This document shows, in pieces, positions 17,787-27,368 of a stretch of DNA of 64,000 nucleotides. Below the pieces are notes generated by a model, which worked only from the letters and a program-made list of their open reading frames with translations, was not told the origin of the DNA and made no database searches. The DNA comes from Rubripirellula amarantea. Lineage in GTDB: Bacteria > Planctomycetota > Planctomycetia > Pirellulales > Pirellulaceae. Every line of letters begins with the position of its first letter. The stretch's first letter is position 1. The translations under genes were made by a program, and so were the position numbers. The DNA lies in assembly GCF_007859865.1 (NCBI RefSeq), contig NZ_SJPI01000001.1:2975406-3039405 (forward strand), in the 5' to 3' direction.

Positions 17787-20759
17787 ATGGATATAGAACG
17801 ACAACGTACTCAGGACGATCTGAGGGGGATCATCCAAGGCGATGTATTCTGTGACCCTGTGATGACCCAGTTGTACGCATCGGATGCGAGCATCTACCAA
17901 GTGCAGCCGATGGGGGTCGTTCGTCCGCAGACCAATTCCGATGTCATAGCGGCGGTGCAGTATGCAAAAGAGCATGAGATTTCGTTGCATCCTCGCGGTG
18001 CGGGCAGCGGCGTGGCTGGCGAGTCGCTCGGGCGAGGTCTGGTCATCGACTTTTCGCGTTACATGCGGCGGGTCGAAATTAGTGCTGATGCGACGACGGT
18101 CAATGTGCAAAGTGGTGCTGTACTAGCCGATGTCAACCGTTCCTTGCGAGCTCGTCGGCGCGGGTATGGTCCAGACCCGGTCACGCGAAGTATCACGACC
18201 ATGGGAAGCGTCTTAGCGACCAACGCCACCGGCAGCCACTTCTTGCGCAGCGGTACAGCACGCGACACGATCGAATCGGCGCGAGTGGTGACGGTGGATG
18301 GCGAATTAATCGAGCTCGCCAAGCATTCGCCCAGCGACGATGGGACAGCGGGAAGGTTTGCATTGGGGCTCAGTGAGATCCAGCAACAGTTTGCACCGCA
18401 GCTCGCGAAGTCTAGCGAAACGAAAGCGCGGGGCGGCTATCGCATTGACGATATCGTCGGCAGCGACGGTCGCGTTGATTTGGCAAAGTTCATTGTCGGA
18501 ACCCAGGGGACATTAGCGATTGTCGTCGACGCAACGGTTCGCACCGAAACGATCGCGACCCATCGCGGAGTGGTGTTGCTGTTTTATCACCGTATGGAAC
18601 TGGCCGCGCGGGGTGCGGTATCGGCTCTTCGACATGGCTTGGTGGCTTGCGACTTGATGGATCGGCGATTGCTGCAGATTGCTCGTGATACCGACCCAAG
18701 ATATGCGGACATCTTGCCCGCTGCGGCCGAAGCAATGGTTTTGCTTGAAATTCAGGGCGAATCATTGGGGGAACTTTACGATCGCCTTGCGATTATCCAA
18801 CAAGACTTATGCAGCGGACATGAAGGTGCGTTTGCGAGTGTCGATACGGTCAAGCAAAGTGAGCGAGATCTTTATTGGGCGTTGTCCCGACGAGTGATCC
18901 CGCGGATGTATCGGTTCAAACGAGGGGAAGCACCCGTGCCGTTCATCGAGGACCTTACTGTTCCCCGAGATCGCCTGCCGGAAACCTTGACCGCTATTCA
19001 AGACACGCTGAAACGTGAGCAAACGACGGCTACGTTCTTCTCGCACGTGGGGCATGGCCACTTACACTTGCGTCCGTTTCTTGATCTTTCCAAAGCGGCG
19101 GATCGTCGGCGGCTAGCACGATTGTCGACCGAGATTGCCGAGGTGGTTTGGCAGCACGGCGGTCAAGTCAGTGTCGAGCACGCGGCGGGTTTGAGCCGCA
19201 CGTATTTGTTGCCCAAACAATTCGGCGAACTCTGGCAAGCGATGGGGCAAGTGAAACGCTTGTTTGACCCGATGCACCGGTTGAATCCGGGCAAGCTATT
19301 TGGAGCGGTGCTTCAAAAGCCCAATGAGAATCTTCGTCCGGCCGATCAGACGATTGAGGTCACTGCGGATAATCGCGTGATCGTGGAAGCCGATCACGGC
19401 ATTGCGGCGCCCGTTCGCGATTCCAATCGCTCGGTTCCTCAACTGCAAGTCCTGCAGCACTGGCCGGCGTCGAGCACTATTACATCGGTGGCGCGGGGTT
19501 GCAACGGTTGTGGACGGTGCCGGACGACGTCGCCCGACGAACGTCAGTGCCCGGTTTTTCGTGCCAGCATGCGTGAGGAAGCAACGCCGCGCGCGAAAGC
19601 AAACCTGTTGCGAGCAGTGATCGCGGGCAAATTGCGAGTCGATGATTTGGCGACCGACCAAGCGAAGGAAATCGCAGACCTTTGTTTCAACTGCCATCAA
19701 TGCCGATTGGATTGTCCTGCATCAGTGGACATTCCGAAGATCGTTGGCGAACTCAAGGCGCAATACGTTGCCACCAATGGTTTGCCCCTTTCGGATGCTT
19801 TGATTGGGCGCATTGATACGGTGGCGGCGTTCGCGTCACGCGTGCCCTGGCTGTCAAATTTCTTGATTCAGAATTCGTTCTCGCGGTGGCTCGCGGAACG
19901 CCTCTTCGGGCTCTCGGCAGCGCGACGATTGCCAGGTGTGGTCCGCGAGACTTATTTGCGGTACGCGACCGGACGACGTTGGCATCGACGATCACCCCAT
20001 GGCGGGCTCAAGGTCGCGTATTTCGTAGATCAATACGCGAACTTTCATGATCCCGATATTGGTCGAGCACTTGCCGAAGTGCTGCAGCAAAACGAGATAG
20101 GCTTGTATGTGCCGACGGCACAATCGGCCAGCGGAATGGCTCGCTTCACGTCGGGCGACCTCAAAGGCGCTCGAAGAATCGCAAAGCGGAACACGAGGCT
20201 ATTGGCCGATGCGGTTCGAGCCGGCTATACGATCTTGGCAACCGAACCTTCGGCGGTGCTTTGCCTGAAACATGAGTATCCCAATTTGCTTGACGACGAA
20301 GACGCGCACTTAGTTGCTGAGCACTCGCATGAAGCTTGTGAGTTTCTATGGGGACTGCACCAAGCGGGAAGATTGTCGACTGAGTTTCAATCCGTCGACG
20401 CGAGCATTGCCTACCATCAACCATGCCACTTGCGAGTTCTCGACCCGATTGGTTGTGCGCCTCAGTTGCTTAAGCTGATTCCCGGCATGGACGTGCAACA
20501 CATCGAAGCAGGTTGCTCCGGAATGGCCGGAACCTGGGGGTTGCAGAAAAAGAACTATCGAAACAGTCTGCGTATTGGGTGGCCGTTGATCTCTGCGATG
20601 CGATCCGCCAAGGTCACGTCCGCAACGACGGAATGCAGTGCTTGTAAAATGCAGATCGAGCATGGTAGCGGTCAAGCAACTTTGCATCCGATCAAGATTC
20701 TTGCCTATGCCTACGGTCGCATGCCGAAGATCGGAAGCGATCTGGAGGGGACATCATGA
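17787..20759 (+). CDS. FAD-binding / iron-sulfur D-2-hydroxyacid-type dehydrogenase (GlcD-GlpC fusion)
   Basis: 990 residues. The N-terminal PCMH-type FAD domain (LHPRGAGSGVAGESLGRGLV near 70, GYGPDPVTRSITTMGSVLA near 130) continues into a FAD-oxidase C domain carrying the metal-binding GHGHLHLRPF and a VEHAAGLSR segment, as in D-lactate and D-2-hydroxyglutarate dehydrogenases. Then two 4Fe-4S motifs, CNGCGRC from residue 572 and CFNCHQCRLDCP from 633, and two CCG domains (CHLRVLD near 880; CSGMAGTWG near 910). The YdiJ-type layout suggests oxidation of a D-2-hydroxyacid with electrons passed to the membrane pool or a ferredoxin. Its stop overlaps MoaD (ATGA), heading a five-gene operon. Confidence 0.9.
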   Translation: MDIERQRTQDDLRGIIQGDVFCDPVMTQLYASDASIYQVQPMGVVRPQTNSDVIAAVQYAKEHEISLHPRGAGSGVAGESLGRGLVIDFSRYMRRVEISADATTVNVQSGAVLADVNRSLRARRRGYGPDPVTRSITTMGSVLATNATGSHFLRSGTARDTIESARVVTVDGELIELAKHSPSDDGTAGRFALGLSEIQQQFAPQLAKSSETKARGGYRIDDIVGSDGRVDLAKFIVGTQGTLAIVVDATVRTETIATHRGVVLLFYHRMELAARGAVSALRHGLVACDLMDRRLLQIARDTDPRYADILPAAAEAMVLLEIQGESLGELYDRLAIIQQDLCSGHEGAFASVDTVKQSERDLYWALSRRVIPRMYRFKRGEAPVPFIEDLTVPRDRLPETLTAIQDTLKREQTTATFFSHVGHGHLHLRPFLDLSKAADRRRLARLSTEIAEVVWQHGGQVSVEHAAGLSRTYLLPKQFGELWQAMGQVKRLFDPMHRLNPGKLFGAVLQKPNENLRPADQTIEVTADNRVIVEADHGIAAPVRDSNRSVPQLQVLQHWPASSTITSVARGCNGCGRCRTTSPDERQCPVFRASMREEATPRAKANLLRAVIAGKLRVDDLATDQAKEIADLCFNCHQCRLDCPASVDIPKIVGELKAQYVATNGLPLSDALIGRIDTVAAFASRVPWLSNFLIQNSFSRWLAERLFGLSAARRLPGVVRETYLRYATGRRWHRRSPHGGLKVAYFVDQYANFHDPDIGRALAEVLQQNEIGLYVPTAQSASGMARFTSGDLKGARRIAKRNTRLLADAVRAGYTILATEPSAVLCLKHEYPNLLDDEDAHLVAEHSHEACEFLWGLHQAGRLSTEFQSVDASIAYHQPCHLRVLDPIGCAPQLLKLIPGMDVQHIEAGCSGMAGTWGLQKKNYRNSLRIGWPLISAMRSAKVTSATTECSACKMQIEHGSGQATLHPIKILAYAYGRMPKIGSDLEGTS

Positions 20760-21013
20760 CGAACAAGCCCGAAGTCAACGTATTGGTGTTCGCCATTGCA
20801 AAAGAGTTTGTGGGGGCCGATCAAGTGGCGGTGGAAACGGAGTTGCCTGTCTCGGTCGGTGACTTCCTGACAAGGCTTCAGTCCCAGCATCCTTCGCTTG
20901 CGAGCTTATTGCCGTCTTGCCGGTTGGCGGTTAACCAAACGTATGTCGACAATCAAGCAATCATTGAAGCCGGTTGTGAGGTTGCGTTGATTCCGCCAGT
21001 CAGCGGCGGTTAA
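20756..21013 (+). CDS. moaD: Molybdopterin synthase small subunit MoaD
   Basis: 85-residue ubiquitin-like sulfur carrier. It has the beta-grasp pattern VNVLVFAIAKEFVGAD, the VAVNQTYV strand, and the obligatory C-terminal Gly-Gly in PPVSGG, which is thiocarboxylated to donate sulfur to precursor Z. It overlaps the stop of the dehydrogenase by 4 bases and lies 12 bases before MoaE. ThiS-like proteins look similar, but the adjoining MoaE settles the assignment. Confidence 0.9.
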   Translation: MTNKPEVNVLVFAIAKEFVGADQVAVETELPVSVGDFLTRLQSQHPSLASLLPSCRLAVNQTYVDNQAIIEAGCEVALIPPVSGG

Positions 21014-21025
21014 CAGGCCATTACT

Positions 21026-21481
21026 ATGATTTCTAAATCCAAACACAACCTCTACTTTGTGGGGATCACGTCCGAGCCTATCGATGCTGGATCACTTGCC
21101 GCCTACTTGGACGATCCAGATGTGGGCGCTCATGGATGGTTTCATGGCGTCACTCGTCGAACAACCGGTAATTTGATCACCAGTCTATTGAGCTACGAAG
21201 CTCATCAAGCGATGGCAATCAATCAACTCGAGTCGCTCGCCCGCGATGCCGTCAAAAAGTTTGGTCTCTCTCGCGTCGTCATCGTGCACCGCATTGGCGA
21301 AGTGCCCGTTGGCGAGTCCAGCGTCGTGATGGGGTGTAGTAGTCCGCATCGGGTGAACGTGTTTGCCGCGTTACCGTGGATGATGGATTTGCTAAAGAAA
21401 GACGTTCCGATTTGGAAACAAGAAACATTTGAGGATGGAACTCGCTCGTGGGTTCATCCTGATCCAACGGACCATCAATGA
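21026..21481 (+). CDS. moaE: Molybdopterin synthase large subunit MoaE
   Basis: 151 residues. Family signatures visible: GAHGWFHGVTRRTTGN (the G-x-x-x-F-x-G-x-x-R segment), LLSYEAHQAMA, VVIVHRIGEVPVGESSV, and SPHRVNVFAA followed by LLKKDVPIWKQE, where the lysines bind pterin and MoaD tail. With MoaD it converts cyclic pyranopterin monophosphate to molybdopterin in the cytoplasm. The stop overlaps the start of the desulfurase gene (ATGA). Confidence 0.93.
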   Translation: MISKSKHNLYFVGITSEPIDAGSLAAYLDDPDVGAHGWFHGVTRRTTGNLITSLLSYEAHQAMAINQLESLARDAVKKFGLSRVVIVHRIGEVPVGESSVVMGCSSPHRVNVFAALPWMMDLLKKDVPIWKQETFEDGTRSWVHPDPTDHQ

Positions 21482-22650
21482 GCAAACAACGAATCTACCT
21501 TGACCACGCGGCAACCTCGTATCCTAAGGCGAACGGGGTGCTTGAAGCCATGGATCACTTTGCAAGATCATGCGGGGCAACCGCAGGTCGTGGGGGCTAC
21601 ACGTCCGCACGAACTGCCGATCAAGTGGTCGCAAAGCTGCGCCAGAAACTGGCCGAGTTTGTGGGCGCCGAATCCTCGTCCTGTATCTCGTTTCACGCCA
21701 GTGGGACGGCCGCTCTCAATGCTGCCATTCAATCGACGCTGCGTCCGGGCGATCATGTGGTGACCACGGCGGCTGAGCACAATAGCGTGCTGCGACCGTT
21801 GCACCATTTACAGAAACACAACGATGTGAAGTTGACGATCGTACCCGTCGACTCAGATGGTCTGGTCGACGTGGCGGAAGTTTTAGCCGCCACGACGTCA
21901 AAGACCCGTTTGGTGGCTGTGACATCGGCTAGCAATGTGACCGGATGTGTGGAACCCATTGCCGAGATCGGTCAGCGGTTAAAGGATCGATCAGCCATCT
22001 TTCTATGTGATGCAGCTCAAACTTTGGGCGTCTTGCCCATCGACGTAACGGCGATGGGAATCGATTTGCTAGCCGCACCCGGGCACAAAGGAATGGGGGC
22101 ACCTGCTGGTACTGCGATGCTCTACGCCAATCAATCCTTACATGAAGTCATGCAGCCTATCATCCAGGGCGGCACTGGTAGTCAGAGCGAATCTTTAGAC
22201 ATGCCCGAGCAGATGCCGGCGAAGATGGAAGCTGGGAACCTAAATATTCCAGCGCTAGCGGGATGGTTGGCGGCGGCGGAAAGCCTTAATAGCGATGAAT
22301 TAGAACGGCGTCGAATTTATCATGGCGAATTGGCAGCCCTTTTATACGACGGCTTGCGTCAGGTGGACGGCGTTACGCTATTCGGACAAACTGGTCCACT
22401 TCCAATCGCGAGCATGGCAATCAATGGAATGGATGTTGGCGATCTTAGCATGATCTTGGATTCTGATTTCAGTATCGAAACCAGATCCGGATACCACTGC
22501 GCGGCACTGATTCATTCTCACATCGGTTCCTCGGCGGGCGGAACACTGCGGATGAGCGCTGGCTCGACCACCACACGGCAAGATATAGAAACCGCCATCG
22601 ATGCGGTCAAAGTCATCAGCACAAAGATGCAGGAGTTCTCGCAACTATGA
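21478..22650 (+). CDS. Cysteine desulfurase, class V aminotransferase fold
   Basis: 390 residues. IscS/NifS-like pattern: N-terminal IYLDHAATSYPK, PLP-lysine Lys204 in APGHKGMGAPAGT, and the mobile catalytic Cys341 in SGYHCAALIHSHIG. PLP contacts HASGTAALN and CDAAQT are present. It takes sulfur from cysteine as an enzyme-bound persulfide. Location directly after moaD and moaE, with 4-base overlaps on both sides, suggests it feeds sulfur to the MoaD C-terminus rather than serving general Fe-S assembly, although both are possible. Planctomycete homologues are annotated as aminotransferase class V. Confidence 0.88.
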   Translation: MSKQRIYLDHAATSYPKANGVLEAMDHFARSCGATAGRGGYTSARTADQVVAKLRQKLAEFVGAESSSCISFHASGTAALNAAIQSTLRPGDHVVTTAAEHNSVLRPLHHLQKHNDVKLTIVPVDSDGLVDVAEVLAATTSKTRLVAVTSASNVTGCVEPIAEIGQRLKDRSAIFLCDAAQTLGVLPIDVTAMGIDLLAAPGHKGMGAPAGTAMLYANQSLHEVMQPIIQGGTGSQSESLDMPEQMPAKMEAGNLNIPALAGWLAAAESLNSDELERRRIYHGELAALLYDGLRQVDGVTLFGQTGPLPIASMAINGMDVGDLSMILDSDFSIETRSGYHCAALIHSHIGSSAGGTLRMSAGSTTTRQDIETAIDAVKVISTKMQEFSQL

Positions 22651-23153
22651 GCAAGCCCGAAAAGAAATCCGATTCCAAGAAGAAGTCGGACCGGAAAAAG
22701 AAGTTGGCTGAATTGACCAGCAAGAAGAAAAAGAAGGACAAGAAAGGACCTTGGTACCGTGACGGTTTGAGGTTCGAGTGCACCCAATGCGGTGCATGTT
22801 GCGGTGGAGAACCGGGCTACGTTTGGGTAGATCCCGAGGAGATTGAAGCGATGGCAAAAGAATTGGACATCGACGTCATCGACTTTGAGGCGAAGTACAT
22901 TCGACAAGTTGGAAACGCCAAGAGCCTCAAAGAGTACGAAAATGGGGATTGTGTTTTGCTCGACCAGACGTCGCGAAAGTGTACGGTCTATGAGGGTCGG
23001 CCCATCCAATGCCGCACGTGGCCATTCTGGGATTCTAATCTCGAGAAAAAGAAGGACTGGAAAGAAACCTGCGAGGTCTGTCCGGGGGCTGGTGTGGGAA
23101 CACTCTATTCGTTCGAGCACATCGAAATTACTCGCCGCGAAAAAGCTGTCTAA
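22647..23153 (+). CDS. YkgJ-family cysteine-cluster protein
   Basis: 168 residues. A Lys-rich, probably disordered N-terminus (more than half lysine over the first 38 residues) is followed by the YkgJ/UPF0153 zinc-or-iron chelating domain: FECTQCGACCGG, GDCVLLD, KCTVYEGRPIQCRTWPFW and CEVCPG. The eight conserved cysteines bind metal, possibly an Fe-S cluster. Overlaps the desulfurase stop by 4 bases, closing the operon. Function in the family is poorly defined; here it may accept metal or sulfur. Confidence 0.88.
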   Translation: MSKPEKKSDSKKKSDRKKKLAELTSKKKKKDKKGPWYRDGLRFECTQCGACCGGEPGYVWVDPEEIEAMAKELDIDVIDFEAKYIRQVGNAKSLKEYENGDCVLLDQTSRKCTVYEGRPIQCRTWPFWDSNLEKKKDWKETCEVCPGAGVGTLYSFEHIEITRREKAV

Positions 23154-23540
23154 GCAACTTCGCTTCCTTCGTTGCCGAAACAAGTTCAGTGTACCAACAT
23201 CACGTTGGGTTAGTGAGATGTTGCTAGTGCCTGCGCGATCATCGACGGACTTCATGGCACGTGCGTGATCGTTATTGGCTGTGCGAAATGGCACGACGCT
23301 TTTTGTACTTGTGTGACGAATAAGGTCACTCGGAAAAGCAGGCAAGTTTGCTGTCGTAGTATCTTATGTCGTCAGCACATTGCTGATGCCAAGCAACGGC
23401 AGTCATCAAGCCCAGGCGTTCACCCGTGCGGATGCATATCGAATCGCCAATCGGTACGCGATGCAGTGATCGGTGGCACAACCTTTGCGTTGATCGACGG
23501 GTTCTTCTCTATCTCTGTTTCTGAAATTTGGAATCCTCAC
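23154..23540. other. Noncoding region before the cytochrome gene
   Basis: About 390 bases. An in-frame extension of the next gene runs back to 23265 but is Cys-rich and not protein-like. The only structure seen is a small perfect hairpin TCAGCA-cat-TGCTGA at 23372-23386. A promoter for the next gene is expected but not recognised. Confidence 0.4.
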
Positions 23541-23957
23541 ATGCGTTTGTTTGCCTTCTTATCGTTGTTGATTCTTTCGATCGGTGCTCCAACATTGGCT
23601 CAAGAGACAGCTCCACCGAGCAACGACGCTGATGTCGCCAAGGAGGCGTCCGAGCAGCTTGATGATGTTTGGATGCAGAAGAAGCTTGATTATTCAACCG
23701 CGATCTTGAAGGGATTGTCGTTGGGTGATTTCGAATTGATTGAGGCAAACGCTCGGCAGATGCGTTTACTCAATCGCATCGAGGGTTTTGTTCGCAGTCG
23801 CAATCCCGACTATCGCACTCATGTTCACGCTTTTGAACGCGCGTCGGATGAAGTGATTCGGCAGGCCAAAAAGCAAAGCATCGACGGCGTGATAGTGGCG
23901 TATCACCAGCTAACGGTCAGTTGCGTCAGGTGTCATCAAACGCTGCGAGAGGAGTAA
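23541..23957 (+). CDS. Secreted cytochrome c'-like (class II) protein
   Basis: 138 residues from the ATG at 23541, which begins a clean signal peptide (RLFAFLSLLILSIGAPTLAQ). The mature part is helical, with the single haem motif CVRCH starting at residue 128, ten residues from the C-terminus. One CxxCH at the end of a four-helix protein is the mark of class II cytochromes c (cytochrome c' and c556). No sixth-ligand methionine is obvious near the N-terminus. Likely a small periplasmic electron carrier or gas-binding protein. Confidence 0.83.
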   Translation: MRLFAFLSLLILSIGAPTLAQETAPPSNDADVAKEASEQLDDVWMQKKLDYSTAILKGLSLGDFELIEANARQMRLLNRIEGFVRSRNPDYRTHVHAFERASDEVIRQAKKQSIDGVIVAYHQLTVSCVRCHQTLREE

Positions 23958-23968
23958 GCCGCGGGACC

Positions 23969-24009
23969 GCTCGAACATCCGTTGCTCGAACATCCCTTGC
24001 TCGGTCATC
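23969..24009. repeat. 15-bp tandem repeat, 2.7 copies
   Basis: GCTCGAACATCCgTT at 23969-23983 and GCTCGAACATCCcTT at 23984-23998, followed by GCTCGgtCATC. It lies just after the cytochrome stop codon and outside any gene. Confidence 0.6.
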
Positions 24010-24215
24010 GGCGATGGGTGTGTTCGGGTGTGCACTAATGTGGCGCCGTCAAGCAATCTCAAAATTATCACTTGACGAACGGCTCGCATGGTATACAAAG
24101 CATAGCCACTAGGTGGTCCCTCTGTGGTGCCGCATGGTGATGTTGGTTGGTTGTGATTCTCCGATCGTGCAGTTGGTTTGGCCAGAATGGCCCGAGCTCG
24201 CGACACCTGAACTCA

Positions 24216-25079
24216 ATGGATACCAGTGCAATGCGAGATTATCGCAGTAGATTCGGATCCGGTTGCTCACCGGACCCTATACGCCGATCGAATTCGGCAT
24301 TCACGTTGATCGAATTGTTAGTCGCAATTTCGATCATGGGGATTTTGGTATCGCTAACGCTTAACGGTGTCCAAGCGGCTCGCGAATCAGCGCGGCAAGT
24401 GCAATGCAGCAATCAGTTGCGTCAACAGTCCTTGGCACTTGTCTCGTTTCATTCCACATGGAAATCATTTCCGTTGGGCAATGATCGACGCGGCGGAATC
24501 GACCAGGCATGGTCTTCCGCGATTCTGCCCCAACTTGAACTTGGTTCTCTGGCCGAGATCTACGATCGCAAGCTGAAGTGGGATGCCCCCGGACGTAACG
24601 CGAAGGTTGCATCAACGGTGGTACCACACTACCGCTGTCCTACATCCGTCGAAGATTTCGCGGGCGACACCGACTACGCGGCGGTGCAAGGAAGTTTGCT
24701 TGCCAACGAGCAGTCGTTTCTTACGCATGGTCCCAACAACGGAGTGATGTTGATCGCGTCCATCAAGCGTGTGCATCCGGTTTCGTTTTCTGAGATCTGG
24801 GACGGAACCAGTTACACGATGATCTTAGCCGAAGTGAGTGACCGTTCGGCCGAACGAGGCGGCATGTGGGCCGACGGAAACAACGTGATCGCGCACGACA
24901 ACGGTCCTGTGAATGTTGACAACGACAACGAGATCTACAGCCTGCATCCGGCGGGCGCTTACGTCGCTTTGGCTGATGGGTCGGTGCGATTCATTACTGA
25001 ATCGATCGACCTAGATACGCTTGGCGGACTTTGCTCTCGCGACGGTCGAGAGGATGTGAATGAGTTCTTTTTGGAATAG
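24216..25079 (+). CDS. DUF1559 family pseudopilin-like protein
   Basis: 287 residues from the ATG at 24216 (another ATG five codons on). It carries the prepilin-type methylation motif FTLIELLVAISIMGILVSL preceded by a basic leader, then the DUF1559 body with AARESARQVQCSNQLRQQSLALVSFH, and the characteristic planctomycete H-x9-DG element HPAGAYVALADGSVRF near the end. Processed by prepilin peptidase and exported by a type II secretion or type IV pilus-like apparatus. Planctomycete genomes carry dozens of these; individual functions are unknown. Confidence 0.93.
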   Translation: MDTSAMRDYRSRFGSGCSPDPIRRSNSAFTLIELLVAISIMGILVSLTLNGVQAARESARQVQCSNQLRQQSLALVSFHSTWKSFPLGNDRRGGIDQAWSSAILPQLELGSLAEIYDRKLKWDAPGRNAKVASTVVPHYRCPTSVEDFAGDTDYAAVQGSLLANEQSFLTHGPNNGVMLIASIKRVHPVSFSEIWDGTSYTMILAEVSDRSAERGGMWADGNNVIAHDNGPVNVDNDNEIYSLHPAGAYVALADGSVRFITESIDLDTLGGLCSRDGREDVNEFFLE

Positions 25080-25212
25080 CTGAAATTCAGTTTTGCAAAT
25101 CACCTTTAAACCTTCCCTTACTCATGTTGCAAGGAGATCTACCGGCTAGCGAGTGACCCAATGTTTAGACTGCTTTGAAGTTCAACACACCATTTCAAGA
25201 AAGAGACTCGAG

Positions 25213-25575
25213 ATGCACAAAGTTTTAATTGCACTGATGTTGACCGTTGCGATTCCGTCCCTCGCGATTGCCGGCGGCGGTAACTCGAAGGCAACAGGAA
25301 AGATTAGGTTCCTCAATCGGACAGACGGCGATGCCTATGTCATTCTGGATCAAACGACTCCTCCATCGAGCTTGGCTGACTTCAACCGAAAGGGCGGAAA
25401 GAGAATTCCAGCTGGTGGTAACGTTGTGTTTACAGGTTTGAAAGATGGTCGCCACACCTATGGCGTCGTCTACACCGAAGCAAACGTTGCACCTTCGAGC
25501 ACTACCCCTGACGAAACCGGTTCGGTGGTAACCAAGAGTGGCGAAGTCAAGAATGTGGTATTGAATCCGGAATAG
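25213..25575 (+). CDS. Small secreted protein of unknown function
   Basis: 120 residues from the ATG at 25213; the frame is open to 25153 but the signal peptide (VLIALMLTVAIPSLAIA) starts here. The mature part is a compact beta-rich domain starting after GGGNSKATGKIRF, with no cysteines. No family recognised. A possible purine-rich ribosome site (AGAGACTCGAG) lies just upstream. Confidence 0.7.
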   Translation: MHKVLIALMLTVAIPSLAIAGGGNSKATGKIRFLNRTDGDAYVILDQTTPPSSLADFNRKGGKRIPAGGNVVFTGLKDGRHTYGVVYTEANVAPSSTTPDETGSVVTKSGEVKNVVLNPE

Positions 25576-25677
25576 TCATTTATGACTCTCCCGATCAATC
25601 ACTTAGAATCATGTCAGCCGCGAACGGACTTGGCTCCTTCGCGGCTGATTTCATTCACGACTGGATCGCCGACTTTC

Positions 25678-27258
25678 ATGTTTCGCTCTGCAATTGTCAC
25701 GACCCGAGGTTGGATTCTGCCCACGCTGATGACGTGTGGTGTGGGCGTGATGATCGGGCTGCCGTGGCTTTACCAAGCGTGCTATCCGATTGGCCTGCTA
25801 GGCTACGCGTGGTTGATATTCCGTGCTGCAAGAATGGCGGGCGCACCCGCATTGCTGCATTCGTTCGTGAGTGGGTCAGTCGCCTTAGCGATCGCGTTTC
25901 ACTGGGCGTCTCAGTCGATTTCTGATACGACGAATCTCGGAAATGTCCTGTCATGGGTGGTGTTCGGCTGTCTTGTTTTTTGGGAAGCGATACCGTTCGG
26001 GTTGTTGGGGTGGGCCGCCTCGTGCTGCCAGCGTTGGGGACCGCGTTGGATATGGGCGTTGGTACCGTTGTGGATCGCTTTCACGACTCATTGGCCCAAG
26101 GTCTTTGCTTGGGAAACCGCTCACGCCTTTCTTGGGTTTCCCGCGATCTTGCAGCTCGCTGAACTTGCCGGCACCGCAGGCGTCACTGCGGCAGCGATGA
26201 TCGCAGCGGTCGCCGTCGTTCGATGGGGACTTGAACCTAGTCGACTCTCTGCAAAAGTCGAAGCTTCGTTGGGCGGATCAGTGGTGGTGGTCGCGTGTTT
26301 GTGGGGGACGGTGACGTTGGAACATTGGCGAGAACGCATCGCATCGGCTGAGCAATTGCGAGTTGGCGTCGTTCAAGTGGATCCCAGCTACGTCGAGTCC
26401 CTCAATAAGATGCAAGTCATGTCGGACGCGATGGAAGGGAAGGTCGACTTGTTGCTGTGGCCCGAATCCACTCTGGGCCATTATCACGTCGGGCTCGATC
26501 ATTTTCGTGATACCGACCACACGATGGACAACGCCGAAATGCCCAACCCGGCCGTGGATCCGTATCCTCGCATCTACTGCGACCTGCTCGCCGGCGGAAA
26601 GACTTACGAAAACGGTGGGAAGCATTGCGGTCCGTATAAGAACACAGCCTTTCTGATGGACTGTCACTATCAGATTGTTGATCGCTACGTTAAGCGATCA
26701 TTAATGCCCATTGGGGAATACATGCCCTTTGAAGCTTGGTTCCCAGTCATGAGAGAATGGGCGGCACTCGACAAAGAAATCGTTCGGGGAACGGACGATC
26801 GACCGTTGCGGCTTTCGACGGGAACGAAAGTCGGAGTGTTGGTTTGTTACGAAGACATGGTCGCTGCCAACGCGTCATCGAGCACGCGCGAGGGGGCTGA
26901 TTGTTTGGTGGCGCTGGTGAACGGGTCCGCCTTCACCGACTCCGACACGCTCAAACAGCATCTGCAATTGGCACAACTAAGGACCATCGAAAATCGAAGG
27001 TCGTTGGTGCGATGCGCCGCAACGGGCGTCAGTTGTCTGATCCAACCGGATGGAACGATATCTCAACAATTGCCGCTCAACACAGATCAATCCATGATCG
27101 TCAGCGTGCCCTTGGAGTCCAAGCTAACACTGTATACCCGGCATGGTCCGTGGCTATCGCGAGGATGCACGGTATTTGCGATGGCGTTGATTGTCGTTTC
27201 ATGCTTGAAATCGCCAATGGTCATGCGAACGCTCTCACGGCAACCCGCCGCGGACTGA
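25678..27258 (+). CDS. lnt: Apolipoprotein N-acyltransferase
   Basis: 526 residues from the ATG at 25678; earlier in-frame start at 25582 adds a polar leader. Six or so N-terminal membrane helices (to about 220) are followed by a nitrilase domain with the catalytic triad Glu263 (LLLWPESTLG), Lys339 (YVKRSLMPIGEYMPF) and Cys390 (GVLVCYEDM). Lnt adds the third acyl chain to lipoproteins in the inner membrane, so the organism has triacylated lipoproteins and a Gram-negative-type outer membrane. Length fits the family. The 110-base gap to the next gene is small, but no shared operon is proven. Confidence 0.9.
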   Translation: MFRSAIVTTRGWILPTLMTCGVGVMIGLPWLYQACYPIGLLGYAWLIFRAARMAGAPALLHSFVSGSVALAIAFHWASQSISDTTNLGNVLSWVVFGCLVFWEAIPFGLLGWAASCCQRWGPRWIWALVPLWIAFTTHWPKVFAWETAHAFLGFPAILQLAELAGTAGVTAAAMIAAVAVVRWGLEPSRLSAKVEASLGGSVVVVACLWGTVTLEHWRERIASAEQLRVGVVQVDPSYVESLNKMQVMSDAMEGKVDLLLWPESTLGHYHVGLDHFRDTDHTMDNAEMPNPAVDPYPRIYCDLLAGGKTYENGGKHCGPYKNTAFLMDCHYQIVDRYVKRSLMPIGEYMPFEAWFPVMREWAALDKEIVRGTDDRPLRLSTGTKVGVLVCYEDMVAANASSSTREGADCLVALVNGSAFTDSDTLKQHLQLAQLRTIENRRSLVRCAATGVSCLIQPDGTISQQLPLNTDQSMIVSVPLESKLTLYTRHGPWLSRGCTVFAMALIVVSCLKSPMVMRTLSRQPAAD

Positions 27259-27368
27259 ATCAAGGCCCTAAACGTTTGCAGACTCGTATTCCTGGCTTAC
27301 CGTTGACCGATCGGATACGATTCTTTTGTCGTTCATTGCTGATTCCGTCCCTGTATGAAAGAGTTTCC

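Noticed and set aside
26901-27368. N-terminal extension of the PQQ propeller frame
   Set aside because: It overlaps the apolipoprotein acyltransferase gene and precedes an obvious signal peptide starting at 27369.
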